Shown here: one piece after another, positions 52,768 through 61,718 of the stretch
Position numbering within the stretch: position 1 is the first letter of the stretch
How the letters are laid out: every line of letters begins with the position of its first letter
NCBI RefSeq assembly: GCF_000022565.1
Contig: NC_012483.1
Coordinates: 3,844,001-3,908,000, forward strand
Direction of reading: 5' to 3'
From: Acidobacterium capsulatum ATCC 51196
GTDB lineage: Bacteria > Acidobacteriota > Terriglobia > Terriglobales > Acidobacteriaceae
Length of the DNA stretch: 64,000 bases
Translations under genes and position numbers: made by a program
Notes under the pieces: generated by a model
Told to the model about the DNA's origin: nothing
Databases searched by the model: none
Seen by the model: only the letters and a program-made list of their open reading frames with translations

Positions 52768-54381
52768 ATGTTCGTCGGCCTGCTCGCCGCGCTGGCCTCG
52801 GTGCTGGCCTTTGCCTACTGCTTTCCGCGCGGCATGATGCTGCTCTATGGCGATGCGGTCGCGCACCTGGGCATCGCGCGGCGGCTGACTGATTCGCTCG
52901 ATCCCGGCATCCGCCAGCTCGGCTCCGTGTGGCTTCCGTTTCCGCATTTGCTCATGGCGCCCTTCGCCATGAAGATGAGCTGGTGGCAAAACGGCATGGC
53001 CGGAGCTATTCCATCCATGTGCTGTTACATTCTCAGCGTCATGGCGCTCTACCGCCTGGCGCGTCTGTGGCTGCGGCCCATGGCGGCCGTGGTGGCAGTG
53101 CTGTTCTACGGGCTCAATCCGGGGCTGCTCTATATGCAGACCACGGCCATGGGCGAGCCCGTCTACCTCGCGCTCATGATCTCGGGCATTCTTTTTGTGG
53201 CGGAGGCGCACCGCGCTCTCGTTCAAAAAGATTTCCCCTTCGCCGCGCGCCGCATCTGCTGGGCCACGCTTGTCTTCATGGGCGCGGTCTTCACCCGCTA
53301 CGACGGCTGGATTCTCGCCTTCCTCGCATGGATCGTCGTCTGCGTGGTCATGGCGCGCGCCAAGGCATGGAAGACTCGCGCGGGCGGCGCATTTCTCATG
53401 ATGACCGCGCTGCTCGGCGCATCGCCCTTCCTCTGGTTTCTCTGGAACTCCCATCAATTCGGCGACTGGCTCTACTTCATGCGGGGGCCATATTCGGCGC
53501 ACGCCATTGAGCTGCGCACCACGCCGCCGGGCGCGCATCATTATCCGGGCTGGCACAATCCCTGGATCGCCAACCTCTACTACCTCAAGTGCTCCACGCT
53601 CGGCATGGTGCCCGATCTCTTCACCTGGGTGCTCTTCTGGCTGGCGGTTGTCGGCACGCTCGCCGCCATCTACCTGTGGCGCCGCAAGCAGTTGATGCCC
53701 GCGCTCGTGCTGCTCTGGATGCCGGTGCCTTTTTATGCCTGGGCTGTCGCGTACAGTTCGGTGCCCATCTTCATGCCCGTCTGGGGTCCGAACTCCTGGT
53801 ACAACACCCGCTACGGTATGGAGATGCTCCCGGCCTACGCGCTCTTCCTCGCCTTTCTCGCGGGCGCGGCCATGATCGCGCTTGAGCGGAAGCGCCCCGC
53901 GCTCGCACCTCTGGTTGCCCTGGCCGCCATTTGCCTTGCTATCGTCGATGCCTCCGCCGAGATGCGCGCCACGCCGCTTGTTTTGAAAGAGGCCGAGGTC
54001 AATGCGCGCACGCGCATTCCTTTTGAGCTGGCCTATGCACGCGCTCTCAACCAGTTGCCGCCTTACGGAACCATCCTGGCCTACACCTCTGACCACGTGG
54101 GAGCCTTCGAGCGTGCAGCCATTCCGCTGCGCCGCACCATCAATGAGAGCGACGGCACGGCCTGGCAAAAAGCGCTTCAGGAGCCCGCGCTGGCCGCGCC
54201 CTTTGTCATTGCCGAAGATGGTGGCCCCGTGCGAAAAGCCGTGCAGCGCGAACTGGCCGCCCACCCCGGCGCGCTCAAGAGCCTGATGGTCGTCTGCTCC
54301 ACCGGCCAGCCCTGCGTTCACATTTACCGTTCAACACGCGTGGGTCTGGATGGTAGCATCATCACGAAAATGTGGCACTGA
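52768..54381 (+). CDS. Multi-pass membrane protein, GT-C glycosyltransferase-like
   Basis: 537 residues from ATG 52768 (AGGAG just upstream). A TTG near 52696, overlapping the end of the kinase gene, is an alternative start. About nine to ten membrane helices are visible (for example FVGLLAALASVLAFAYC, ILAFLAWIVVCVVMA). The first periplasmic loop has LLYGDAVAHLGIARRLTD, whose acidic residues suit the GT-C catalytic loop of protein or lipid glycosyltransferases. C-terminal soluble part from about 440. Acceptor and donor unknown. Confidence 0.8.
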   Translation: MFVGLLAALASVLAFAYCFPRGMMLLYGDAVAHLGIARRLTDSLDPGIRQLGSVWLPFPHLLMAPFAMKMSWWQNGMAGAIPSMCCYILSVMALYRLARLWLRPMAAVVAVLFYGLNPGLLYMQTTAMGEPVYLALMISGILFVAEAHRALVQKDFPFAARRICWATLVFMGAVFTRYDGWILAFLAWIVVCVVMARAKAWKTRAGGAFLMMTALLGASPFLWFLWNSHQFGDWLYFMRGPYSAHAIELRTTPPGAHHYPGWHNPWIANLYYLKCSTLGMVPDLFTWVLFWLAVVGTLAAIYLWRRKQLMPALVLLWMPVPFYAWAVAYSSVPIFMPVWGPNSWYNTRYGMEMLPAYALFLAFLAGAAMIALERKRPALAPLVALAAICLAIVDASAEMRATPLVLKEAEVNARTRIPFELAYARALNQLPPYGTILAYTSDHVGAFERAAIPLRRTINESDGTAWQKALQEPALAAPFVIAEDGGPVRKAVQRELAAHPGALKSLMVVCSTGQPCVHIYRSTRVGLDGSIITKMWH

Positions 54382-55088
54382 TGATGCTTCAGAACTCAGT
54401 CGCGATGGACTTCAACCACCTGCAGCAGATCGCCTTCACCCGCGATGTGGCGGGCCGGTTGCTGCTGGCCGCGGCGCTGGGCAGTGTGGTGGGCCTGGAT
54501 CGCGAATGGCATCACCACGCCTCCGGCGTGCGCACCAATGTGCTCATCTGTTTTGGAGCTGCACTCTTTACCTTCCTCTCGGCGCTCATCGCGGGTGACT
54601 CCGCCAATCGCGCGCAGATCGCATCGAATATCGTGCAGGGCATCGGCTTCCTTGGCGCCGGGCTCATCCTGCACAATCGCGACCGCATCAGCGGACTCAC
54701 CGGCGCGGCCACCGTATGGGCCGTGGCCTCCATCGGCATGTGCTGCGGCGCGGGACTTTACCTGCCCGCCGCATTTGCCACCGCGCTCGTGCTGCTGGTG
54801 CTCGAAGGCATTGGCCTGCTCGAGCGCAAGGCCAACTTGAAGCTTTATTCGCGCCTTTATGAGGTGCGCGGGCGTGACGCGCTGCAACTCAATCTGGCCG
54901 TGCTGCGCGCCATGGATCACGAGAAGAAGCCCTTTCACGGCGCCGACGAAGCGAACATCGGCGACCTCTACCGGCTCACCTTTCATCTGGCGGCCACCAC
55001 TCGCGGGCACCAGCGCATGCTGCACGCGCTGCAAGGCGCGCAGGCCGTCGACGAAGTGCATACCTTTGCAGATGTGGAGAACGATTGA
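54381..55088 (+). CDS. MgtC/SapB family membrane protein
   Basis: 235 residues from ATG 54381, which overlaps the previous stop as TGATG; an in-frame GTG at 54372 is less likely. The MgtC core is clear: LLAAALGSVVGLDREWHHH, GVRTNVLICFGAALFTFL, ASNIVQGIGFLGAGLILHNR and GLTGAATVWAVASIGMCCG. MgtC proteins help survival at low magnesium and inhibit F-type ATPase in Salmonella. A soluble tail of about 85 residues follows. Coupled to dapF by another TGATG overlap. Confidence 0.92.
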   Translation: MMLQNSVAMDFNHLQQIAFTRDVAGRLLLAAALGSVVGLDREWHHHASGVRTNVLICFGAALFTFLSALIAGDSANRAQIASNIVQGIGFLGAGLILHNRDRISGLTGAATVWAVASIGMCCGAGLYLPAAFATALVLLVLEGIGLLERKANLKLYSRLYEVRGRDALQLNLAVLRAMDHEKKPFHGADEANIGDLYRLTFHLAATTRGHQRMLHALQGAQAVDEVHTFADVEND

Positions 55089-55885
55089 TGCAGTTTGTAA
55101 AAGCCGATGCCTGTGGCAATGACTTTTTGATTGTGGAAGGCAAGGCCGACGCCGCGCTCGCCATTGCACTCTGCCAGCGCCACACCGGTGTGGGCGCTGA
55201 TGGCGTCGAGTTTCTTGAGAAGACCGGGCCTCACAGCGGTACCATTCGCCTGGTGAACGCCGACGGCTCCATTGCAGAAATTTCCGGCAACGGCACGCGC
55301 TGCGTCGCCGCCTGGATGGCCCACGAGAGCCATGCCCGGCCCGGCGATACGATCACGCTCACCACCGACGCCGGCGCGCGCGCCTGCCGCGTCGTGAGCG
55401 CGGACGGCGCAAAATTTCTCATGGCCACCGGCATGGGCGTGCCCACCGTGCGCCACGGCATGGTCAAGCTGCCGCAGGGCATCACGGTCGAGGGCTCCGT
55501 TGTCCACACCGGCAATCCCCACTTCGTGATTGAAGTGCAAAGCGGCGATTTCACCGTTCAGGGCCACGACTGGCGCGAGATCGGCAAGGCCATCTGCTTC
55601 CACCCTGACTTCCCCGCGCAGACCAACGTCGAATTTGTACACTTCATCGATACAAATACCGTCGCCATCCGCATCTACGAGCGCGGCGTCGGCCCCACCA
55701 CCTCCTCCGGCACAGGAACCTGCGCCAGCGCCGCAGCCACCATCGCCGCCGCACGCGCCGCGTCTCCCCTGCGCGTCATCGCCGAGGGCGGCGAGCAGCG
55801 CGTCGAGTGGGCTGGCCAGGGCGCCGAGATCACGCTCACCGGCCCCGCCGAACTCATCTGCCAGGGCGAGGCCTTCGTTGGCTGA
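55088..55885 (+). CDS. dapF: Diaminopimelate epimerase
   Basis: 265 residues from ATG 55088. The two catalytic cysteines are visible in ISGNGTRCVAAW and SSGTGTCASAAATI, and the N-terminus has FVKADACGNDFLIVEG. DapF turns LL- into meso-diaminopimelate, the lysine precursor and peptidoglycan cross-linker. It is translationally coupled to mgtC (TGATG) and overlaps the LD-carboxypeptidase gene by 8 bp. The next two genes act on DAP-containing peptides. Confidence 0.96.
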   Translation: MQFVKADACGNDFLIVEGKADAALAIALCQRHTGVGADGVEFLEKTGPHSGTIRLVNADGSIAEISGNGTRCVAAWMAHESHARPGDTITLTTDAGARACRVVSADGAKFLMATGMGVPTVRHGMVKLPQGITVEGSVVHTGNPHFVIEVQSGDFTVQGHDWREIGKAICFHPDFPAQTNVEFVHFIDTNTVAIRIYERGVGPTTSSGTGTCASAAATIAAARAASPLRVIAEGGEQRVEWAGQGAEITLTGPAELICQGEAFVG

Positions 55886-56831
55886 CCGCGCCGCTGTCCT
55901 CAAGCCCCGGGCACTGCGCCCCGGCGCGCGCATCATCGTGGCCGCGCCCGCCAGCAGCGCCCGGCCTGAGAGAACGGACGCGGGCATTGAAAACCTGCGC
56001 CAGCGCGGCTTCACCGTGCAGCCCGGCCCGAACGCCTACCGCAAGCACGCGCCCTATTTTTCCGCTCCTGCCGCAGACCGCCTGCACGAGTTCACCTCCG
56101 CATTTCTCTCGCCCGGCGTGGATGCGATATTTAGTCTCCGTGGCGGTTACGGATCGAACTACCTGCTGCCCGGCCTGCCTCTGGAGCAGTTGCGCCAGCA
56201 TCCCAAAATCTTCCTGGGCTACAGCGACACCACCACGCTGCAGACGTACCTGCTCGACCAGCTTGGCCTGGTCGCCTTTCACGGCCCGCTCGTTGCCGGT
56301 GACTTTGACCGCGAAGGCGGCGTCGATGAAGCCAGCTTCACCGCGGCCACCAGCGGCGGCCTCGTGCAGGCAGGCCCAGAGCACGGCCTGCGCCCCCTGC
56401 GCGTGCCCGCAGGGCAGGGAAGCGTGCGCGGCACCCTCTACGGCGGCTGCCTCAGCATTCTCACCTCCGCGCTCGGCACCCCCTATGAGCCCGCGACCGA
56501 GGGCAAGCTGCTGTTTCTCGAAGACGTTGAGGAGCGCCCATACCGCATCGATCGCATGCTGCGGCAGATGATGCTCGCGGGCAAATTTCGCGGTGTGCGC
56601 GGCTTCATCTTTGGCGAAATGCTCGGCTGCGTCTCCCCCAACACTGAGCCCGATCTCGTCGAGCGCGTCATCCTCGACGTCCTCTCGGGCTTCAATGTGC
56701 CCATCGCCTTCGGGCTGCGCTCCGGGCATGTCTCGCGCGGCAACGTGACGTTGCCTTTGGGCATTGAGGCTGAGCTGCGCCTCGACGGCACGCCCACACT
56801 CCAGTCTCTTGAACCGGCGGTAATCTCTTAA
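55878..56831 (+). CDS. ldcA: LD-carboxypeptidase (S66 family)
   Basis: 317 residues from TTG 55878 inside the end of dapF, with GGCGAGG upstream. The S66 signature includes SLRGGYGSNYLLPGL, the nucleophile Ser in FLGYSDTTTLQTYL, the Glu in FLEDVEERPYRIDRML and the His in SGHVSRGNVTLPLG. LdcA removes the terminal D-Ala from murein tetrapeptides in the cytoplasm. Its tripeptide product is the substrate of the Mpl ligase encoded next, so the order matches the recycling pathway. The stop overlaps the mpl ATG (TAATG). Confidence 0.9.
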   Translation: MADRAAVLKPRALRPGARIIVAAPASSARPERTDAGIENLRQRGFTVQPGPNAYRKHAPYFSAPAADRLHEFTSAFLSPGVDAIFSLRGGYGSNYLLPGLPLEQLRQHPKIFLGYSDTTTLQTYLLDQLGLVAFHGPLVAGDFDREGGVDEASFTAATSGGLVQAGPEHGLRPLRVPAGQGSVRGTLYGGCLSILTSALGTPYEPATEGKLLFLEDVEERPYRIDRMLRQMMLAGKFRGVRGFIFGEMLGCVSPNTEPDLVERVILDVLSGFNVPIAFGLRSGHVSRGNVTLPLGIEAELRLDGTPTLQSLEPAVIS

Positions 56832-58327
56832 TGTCACACATGCAGGCCAACAAGCACATTCATCTCATCGGCATCTGCGGCACGGCCATGGCCTCGCTCG
56901 CCGGACTCCTCCAGCAAAAGGGCCACCGCATCACCGGCTCCGATCAGGCGGCCTATCCGCCCATGTCCAACCTGCTCGCGAGCCTTGGCATTCCCATTGC
57001 CGAGCCTTTTGCCGAGGCCAACCTGCAGCCCGCGCCCGATCTCACCATCATCGGCAACGCCATCTCGCGCGGCAACGCTGAACTGGAGCACGTGCTTGAC
57101 CGCAAGCTGCCGTTCACCTCCATGGCGCAGGTCATTCATGATGAATTCCTCGCCGGGCGCGAATCGCTCGTCGTCTCCGGCACGCACGGCAAAACCACCA
57201 CGACCAGCATGCTGGCCTGGATCTACGAGGTCGCCTCGCGGCGCCATGCCGGGTTCACGCCATCGTTTCTGATTGGCGGCGTCGCAGAGAACTTCGGCAC
57301 CAGCTTTCAATACAAGCCCGGCAAGGCTTTCATCATTGAGGGCGATGAATACGACACGGCCTTCTTTGATAAAGGGCCGAAGTTCATGCACTACTTTCCT
57401 GACGCGCTGATTCTCACGCATGTTGAGTTTGACCACGCCGACATCTATCTCGATCTTGATGCCGTGAAGACTGCCTTTCGCCGCCTCGTCAATCTCGTTC
57501 CCCGGCGCGGACGCATCGTCGCCTTTGACGCCTCGCCGCATCTGCGTGACTGCGTGCAGAAGGCGCTCTGTCCGGTCGAGTTCTACGGTGCGCGGCCCGA
57601 TTCCGCATGGCAGGTGGTCGATCTCGTCCAGCAGGGCGGCATCATGCAGTGGAAGGTGCTGCGCTACGGCGCGCCCTGGGCGGAGTTCCGCATGCAGCTT
57701 GCCGGCGAACACAACGCCTTCAACGCCACGGCGGCAGCGGCTCTGGCCGTGGGGCAGGGAGTTCCGCTCGCGGCTATCACCGAGGCGCTCGCCAGCTTCC
57801 GCAGCGTCAAGCGCCGCCTTGAGGTGCGCGCGCAGGTCCACGGCGTGACCATCATCGACGACTTCGCGCACCATCCCACGGCCATTCGCGAGACGCTGCG
57901 GGCACTGCGCGGAGCCTACCCCGGGGCGCGTCTGTGGGCGGTGCTGGAGCCGCGCTCGAACACCCTGCGCCGCAACGTCTTTGAGCACGAACTGGTCGAG
58001 AGCCTCGCGCTCGCCGATCAAATTGTCATGGCGCAGGTCTTCAAGAGCGAAGCCGTGCCCGAGGCCGAGCGCCTGCAGCCCGAGCGCGTCATCGCGGCCC
58101 TTGAGCAGCAGGGCAAGCCCGCGCATCTCATTCCCGGCGTCGCCGGCATTGTGGCGCGCATCGCGGCCGAGGCACGGCCCGGTGATGTGGTGGCGATTCT
58201 GTCGAATGGTGGCTTTGACGGCATCTATGAAAAACTGCCGCACGCTCTCCAGGAGCGCGTCGAGAATCAGCCCTCGCAAGACCACGCCACACACGGGGCC
58301 GCGCCCATGCAGGAGCCGCGCGGCTGA
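56831..58327 (+). CDS. mpl: UDP-MurNAc:L-Ala-D-Glu-meso-DAP ligase
   Basis: 498 residues from ATG 56831. The Mur ligase layout is IHLIGICGTAMASLAGLL at the N-terminus, the ATP loop SGTHGKTTTTSM, and ILTHVEFDHADIY. The segment IIEGDEYDTAFFDKGPKFMHY is the Mpl-type substrate site, which distinguishes it from MurC. It attaches recycled tripeptide to UDP-MurNAc. Its place after dapF and an LD-carboxypeptidase gives a complete local recycling step. plsC begins 5 bp after its stop. Confidence 0.95.
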   Translation: MSHMQANKHIHLIGICGTAMASLAGLLQQKGHRITGSDQAAYPPMSNLLASLGIPIAEPFAEANLQPAPDLTIIGNAISRGNAELEHVLDRKLPFTSMAQVIHDEFLAGRESLVVSGTHGKTTTTSMLAWIYEVASRRHAGFTPSFLIGGVAENFGTSFQYKPGKAFIIEGDEYDTAFFDKGPKFMHYFPDALILTHVEFDHADIYLDLDAVKTAFRRLVNLVPRRGRIVAFDASPHLRDCVQKALCPVEFYGARPDSAWQVVDLVQQGGIMQWKVLRYGAPWAEFRMQLAGEHNAFNATAAAALAVGQGVPLAAITEALASFRSVKRRLEVRAQVHGVTIIDDFAHHPTAIRETLRALRGAYPGARLWAVLEPRSNTLRRNVFEHELVESLALADQIVMAQVFKSEAVPEAERLQPERVIAALEQQGKPAHLIPGVAGIVARIAAEARPGDVVAILSNGGFDGIYEKLPHALQERVENQPSQDHATHGAAPMQEPRG

Positions 58328-58332
58328 CGCCC

Positions 58333-59043
58333 ATGCTCACCTCCCTCGCCCTGGTTGTGATCTACATCGTGCTGGGCTTTCCGGCGGCGCTGGTCTGCGT
58401 GCCGGTTGTGCTGCTCACCGGCGACATCTCGCTCATGTACGCCTGGGGCATGGGCATCACGCGGCTGGGCCTGCGCGTCATGGGGCTCAGGCCCACGCTC
58501 CACGGCCTGGAGCACGTCGAGCCGGGCGGGCAATACCTCTTCCTCTCCAATCACCTGTCCAATCTTGATCCGCTCATGCTGCTGCCCGAGATTCCGGTGC
58601 GCATCGCCGTCTTCATCAAGCGGCCGCTCATGAAAATCCCCATCCTCGGCTACTGCATGGGGCTGGCCGGCTTCATTCCGGTCGACCGGCGCGGCGATGT
58701 GGAGGCGGCGCGGGCCAGCGTACGCCGCGCGCAGCAGGTCATGGACTCGGGCGTCAGCGTGGTCTCGTTTGTCGAGGGCACCCGCTCGCCCGACGGCCGC
58801 ATGCTGCCCTTCAAAAAAGGTCCCTTCTACCTCGCCATGGAGTCGAAGCAGCCCATCATCCCCGTCTCCATCCACGGCACCGAAACCATGATGCGCAAGG
58901 GCAGCCTCGCCATCCGTCGCGGCCGCGCGCACATCACCTTCCACGCCCCTCTCGAACCCTCCCACTACCCTGACCGCGACGCCCTCATGGCCGCCGTCCG
59001 CACCGCCATCGCCTCCGGCCTGCCCGAGTGGATGCGCGGTTAG
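58333..59043 (+). CDS. plsC: 1-acylglycerol-3-phosphate acyltransferase
   Basis: 236 residues. The acyltransferase motifs are NHLSNLDPLM (HxxxxD catalytic dyad), AGFIPVDRRGD and FVEGTRSPDGRMLPFKKG (EGTR phosphate site). A hydrophobic N-terminus (ALVVIYIVLGFPAALVCV) anchors it to the membrane. It makes phosphatidic acid from lysophosphatidic acid. Five bases after mpl, so the envelope operon links murein and phospholipid supply. Confidence 0.93.
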   Translation: MLTSLALVVIYIVLGFPAALVCVPVVLLTGDISLMYAWGMGITRLGLRVMGLRPTLHGLEHVEPGGQYLFLSNHLSNLDPLMLLPEIPVRIAVFIKRPLMKIPILGYCMGLAGFIPVDRRGDVEAARASVRRAQQVMDSGVSVVSFVEGTRSPDGRMLPFKKGPFYLAMESKQPIIPVSIHGTETMMRKGSLAIRRGRAHITFHAPLEPSHYPDRDALMAAVRTAIASGLPEWMRG

Positions 59044-59123
59044 GGACTGGCCCTCCAGGCACACGCGCCTTCAGCGCCCTTGCGGGGGATGCACCAGGTA
59101 GAAATGCCGCCGGCTGGAGCCTG

Positions 59124-61049
59124 CTACCACTGCACGCCGGGGTAGAGGCTGGGGATGCGCTTGGCTCGATAGAGGTTAGCGCCGGTTTCCTGCAGCGTCC
59201 ACACAGTCTGCGAGCTGTTGCCTGTCTTGATTTCCTCGACGGCCGAGGTATAGTCTCCGTTGGAGGCCGCCGGTTCATCACACAGATCAAACTCCATATC
59301 ACCGTTGGCAAGCACCTCGGCATTTCCTCCCCAACTGTTGTAGTCGGCGGCAGGGATAGTATCGCGGAAGGTGAGCGTAGCGGTTTTGCCGCTTTCGCTG
59401 ACGGTGAAAATCGGAACGGTCGTGTAGCAGGAGAAGGTTGAGGTGCCGCAGAGATTTCCGCTGGCATCGATGCGGTCGTCTCCGTTGTCCATCATGACGA
59501 TGCCGAAGGCGCCGTCGGTGTTCGTTGTCGTGAACGAGGGGTTGTGCTGCGCATAAAACCAGTCGATCGGGTCTGAGCCGTTCTGAAGCGTGAAGTCCCC
59601 GCCTTCGCCCAGATGCCAGACGATGTCGCCCGCGCCATTGCCATTGTCATAGTCGATCTTGAGGATCCAGTTCTGGTGGCGAATGGATATGACCAGATCG
59701 CCATCGCTGGGCGAGTAGAGCACGGCATTGGTATGCGTCCAGTCAGGGAAGCTCATCGGGTGCCGGTTGAGGTCGAGGTGGTCAAACTCGTTCCACACCC
59801 AGACAGGCTTGAGGTTCGTGTCGAGATCGACGAGCACATCGCCGAGCACATTGACCGTGCCACTATAACCGGTGAGGCCGGTCTCTTGTTGGATGGTGTT
59901 CGCCAGCACGATCCAGTGGCCGTTAGGCAGAACGAGTACGTCGTGGTGGAAATCGTCAAGCGTGAGATTGTAGCCCGCCGCAGCCAGCTCTGAGTTAAGC
60001 TGCGCCATGGTAATTTGCTTGACGACGTTGCCTGCGAGGTCAATCTCGCGGACTAGATCGACGGTACCAGCGGGGGGCGTGACCACGTCGTCGTTGCTGT
60101 CGAGCAGGAATTGTGAGGCATAGGAGAGTACGACGATGTAGTCGCCGTTGGTCATCTGCTTGACGGGTTGCACGATGGTGGGGAAGTCGCTGCCGTTGTT
60201 GCGGTCGCCGTAGTTGTATCCCCAGATGATATTGCCCTGAAGGTCGGTGGCGTAGGCCTCAAGATAACCGGTGATGGAACTGTTGCTGGCGCTCATCAGT
60301 TCAACGCCGGGCTGTGGCGTCTGGCCGCTGGCAGTGGTGGTCGTGATGGTGGGGAGAATGGCGGCAGGGAAGTTAGATGTAGTGAAGGTGTGGTCAGAGT
60401 CCTGATATGTGGTGCCGTCGTTCAGGGTGAGGGTCGCGCTCATGTGGTAGAGCGTATTAGCCTTCATGCCTGCGACGTAAATTGAGACCGGATCGCCGTT
60501 CGTGGGTGTTGCGTAGGAGGCAGTCTCAAAGCCATAGCCGGTGGTAGTGCCAAATTGTACAGCGACGTTGCCCTGGCCGGTGGGCGCAAAGGTATAGAGC
60601 GCGACCAGCGGGTTGTTGGTCGCGGTCACGATGCCTTGGCCGGCAGAGAGTGCGACGCCCGTGCCGGTGAGGTTGACGGTCTGGGGCGCTTGCGCCTGCT
60701 GGGTGATCTGGAGCACGGCCGCCTCTGCGCCGTCCTGCTGCGGAGAGTAGGTGATGACAACTGCGCAGGAGGATTTGGCGGCGAGCGTGCCTCCGCAAGA
60801 ATAACTGGAGGCCAGTGAGAAGCTGCTGTCGCCCGAGAGTGACAGATCGACCGATGTGCTGGAAGAGCTGGAATTGGTGACGGTGACCACGGTGCGCTCC
60901 ACGCTGGTGTGGAGCGCAGTCTGCCCGAAGTCAAAGGTCTGGGAACTGAGTTGAACGGCACCTGCTCCCGTGCCGCAGCCGGAAAGCAAGATGGGGAAGA
61001 AAAGACCTGCAGAGGTGGCAGAGAGCAGTAACACGCGGCGAATACTCAT
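59124..61049 (-). CDS. Lipoprotein arylsulfotransferase-family protein with choice-of-anchor domain
   Basis: 641 residues. A lipoprotein signal ends at LLSGC (about residue 25). The next ~110 residues are an immunoglobulin-like ASPM-SPD-2-Hydin type domain (FDFGQTALHTSVERTVVTVTN). From about 155 the arylsulfotransferase beta-propeller begins, with DWTHTNAVLYSPSDGDLVIS, RHQNWILKID and IVWHLGEGGDF, matching the ASST family, whose bacterial members move sulfate between phenols using an active-site His. PhoA-like partners (DsbL/DsbI) are not adjacent. Sulfate transfer is inferred from family only. Confidence 0.88.
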   Translation of the reverse strand: MSIRRVLLLSATSAGLFFPILLSGCGTGAGAVQLSSQTFDFGQTALHTSVERTVVTVTNSSSSSTSVDLSLSGDSSFSLASSYSCGGTLAAKSSCAVVITYSPQQDGAEAAVLQITQQAQAPQTVNLTGTGVALSAGQGIVTATNNPLVALYTFAPTGQGNVAVQFGTTTGYGFETASYATPTNGDPVSIYVAGMKANTLYHMSATLTLNDGTTYQDSDHTFTTSNFPAAILPTITTTTASGQTPQPGVELMSASNSSITGYLEAYATDLQGNIIWGYNYGDRNNGSDFPTIVQPVKQMTNGDYIVVLSYASQFLLDSNDDVVTPPAGTVDLVREIDLAGNVVKQITMAQLNSELAAAGYNLTLDDFHHDVLVLPNGHWIVLANTIQQETGLTGYSGTVNVLGDVLVDLDTNLKPVWVWNEFDHLDLNRHPMSFPDWTHTNAVLYSPSDGDLVISIRHQNWILKIDYDNGNGAGDIVWHLGEGGDFTLQNGSDPIDWFYAQHNPSFTTTNTDGAFGIVMMDNGDDRIDASGNLCGTSTFSCYTTVPIFTVSESGKTATLTFRDTIPAADYNSWGGNAEVLANGDMEFDLCDEPAASNGDYTSAVEEIKTGNSSQTVWTLQETGANLYRAKRIPSLYPGVQW

Positions 61050-61419
61050 CGCGTGTTCAGACGAGCCTTTGAGCTGGAAGTTGCAGTGGGGAAGAACCCC
61101 GTTCCACTATTTTGGCCGGATGGCCACACAAGCCTCTTTTGTTCAGCTTCGTGACAGTCTTTCCATTGTGGTTCGAGACATGCTTTACACTCCTCGCTCG
61201 AGCGAGAGCGAGCGCGAAGGTGTAAAGGGCTATGCCGCGGGTTCGGGACAATCCCTCCTCCATCCCTGCCGGAAATAAACACCCCATTCGTTACCATGGA
61301 AGAAGGGGAAAATCTCCGGCTCTCCGCCCTCCAGACCGTCCAATTCCCAACCGAGCCAATCTCACCGCCACCCCACTCCCCCGACCGGAAAGCCCACTTC
61401 ACCCTCAAAAATCCGCAAC

Positions 61420-61443
61420 AAATGTGAATCCGAATTCACATTT
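61420..61443. repeat. Hairpin AAATGTGAAT-CCGA-ATTCACATTT
   Basis: Perfect 10-bp stem (61420-61429/61434-61443), first of three related hairpins in 250 bp. Confidence 0.75.
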
Positions 61444-61532
61444 TCGGCTGAGCCGGTAAGGCCTACCTAACCAGCACGTAATCAACTAGATAGGGCGAAA
61501 ACCCGCGCCCTCCGTCTCAGCGCCCATAAAAA

Positions 61533-61574
61533 AGACACCCGGAATGTGAATTGTAATTCACATTCCGGGTGTCT
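61533..61574. repeat. Perfect 20-bp palindrome containing AATGTGAATT
   Basis: AGACACCCGGAATGTGAATT (61533-61552) and its exact complement (61555-61574) around GT. The centre is the same AATGTGAATT core as its neighbours, with a GC-rich extension. An A-run precedes it, so it can act as a terminator on the minus strand. Confidence 0.8.
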
Positions 61575-61645
61575 GTCTTGTATCCATCAGAAAATAAACA
61601 TCTTACCTCGCCTCAAGGAGCCCGCAATCGCTCTCTTTCGCGAAA

Positions 61646-61669
61646 AAATGCGAATCTTCATTCACATTT
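61646..61669. repeat. Hairpin AAATGCGAAT-CTTC-ATTCACATTT
   Basis: Third member of the family, 10-bp stem with one mismatch (C opposite A), 50 bp after the SPOR gene's stop codon on the complementary strand. Confidence 0.7.
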
Positions 61670-61718
61670 CTTAAGCGCGCCCAATCCCACGCCGAAAAGT
61701 CTGCGAAAGTCGCCCCGC

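Larger units (their letters stand above)
61050..61718. other. 669-bp gene-free region with hairpin family
   Basis: No gene is supported. The 5' part has an imperfect hairpin CTTTACAC (61183-61190) / GTGTAAAG (61220-61227). The 3' half holds three related AATGTGAAT/ATTCACATT hairpins, listed separately. Confidence 0.7.
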
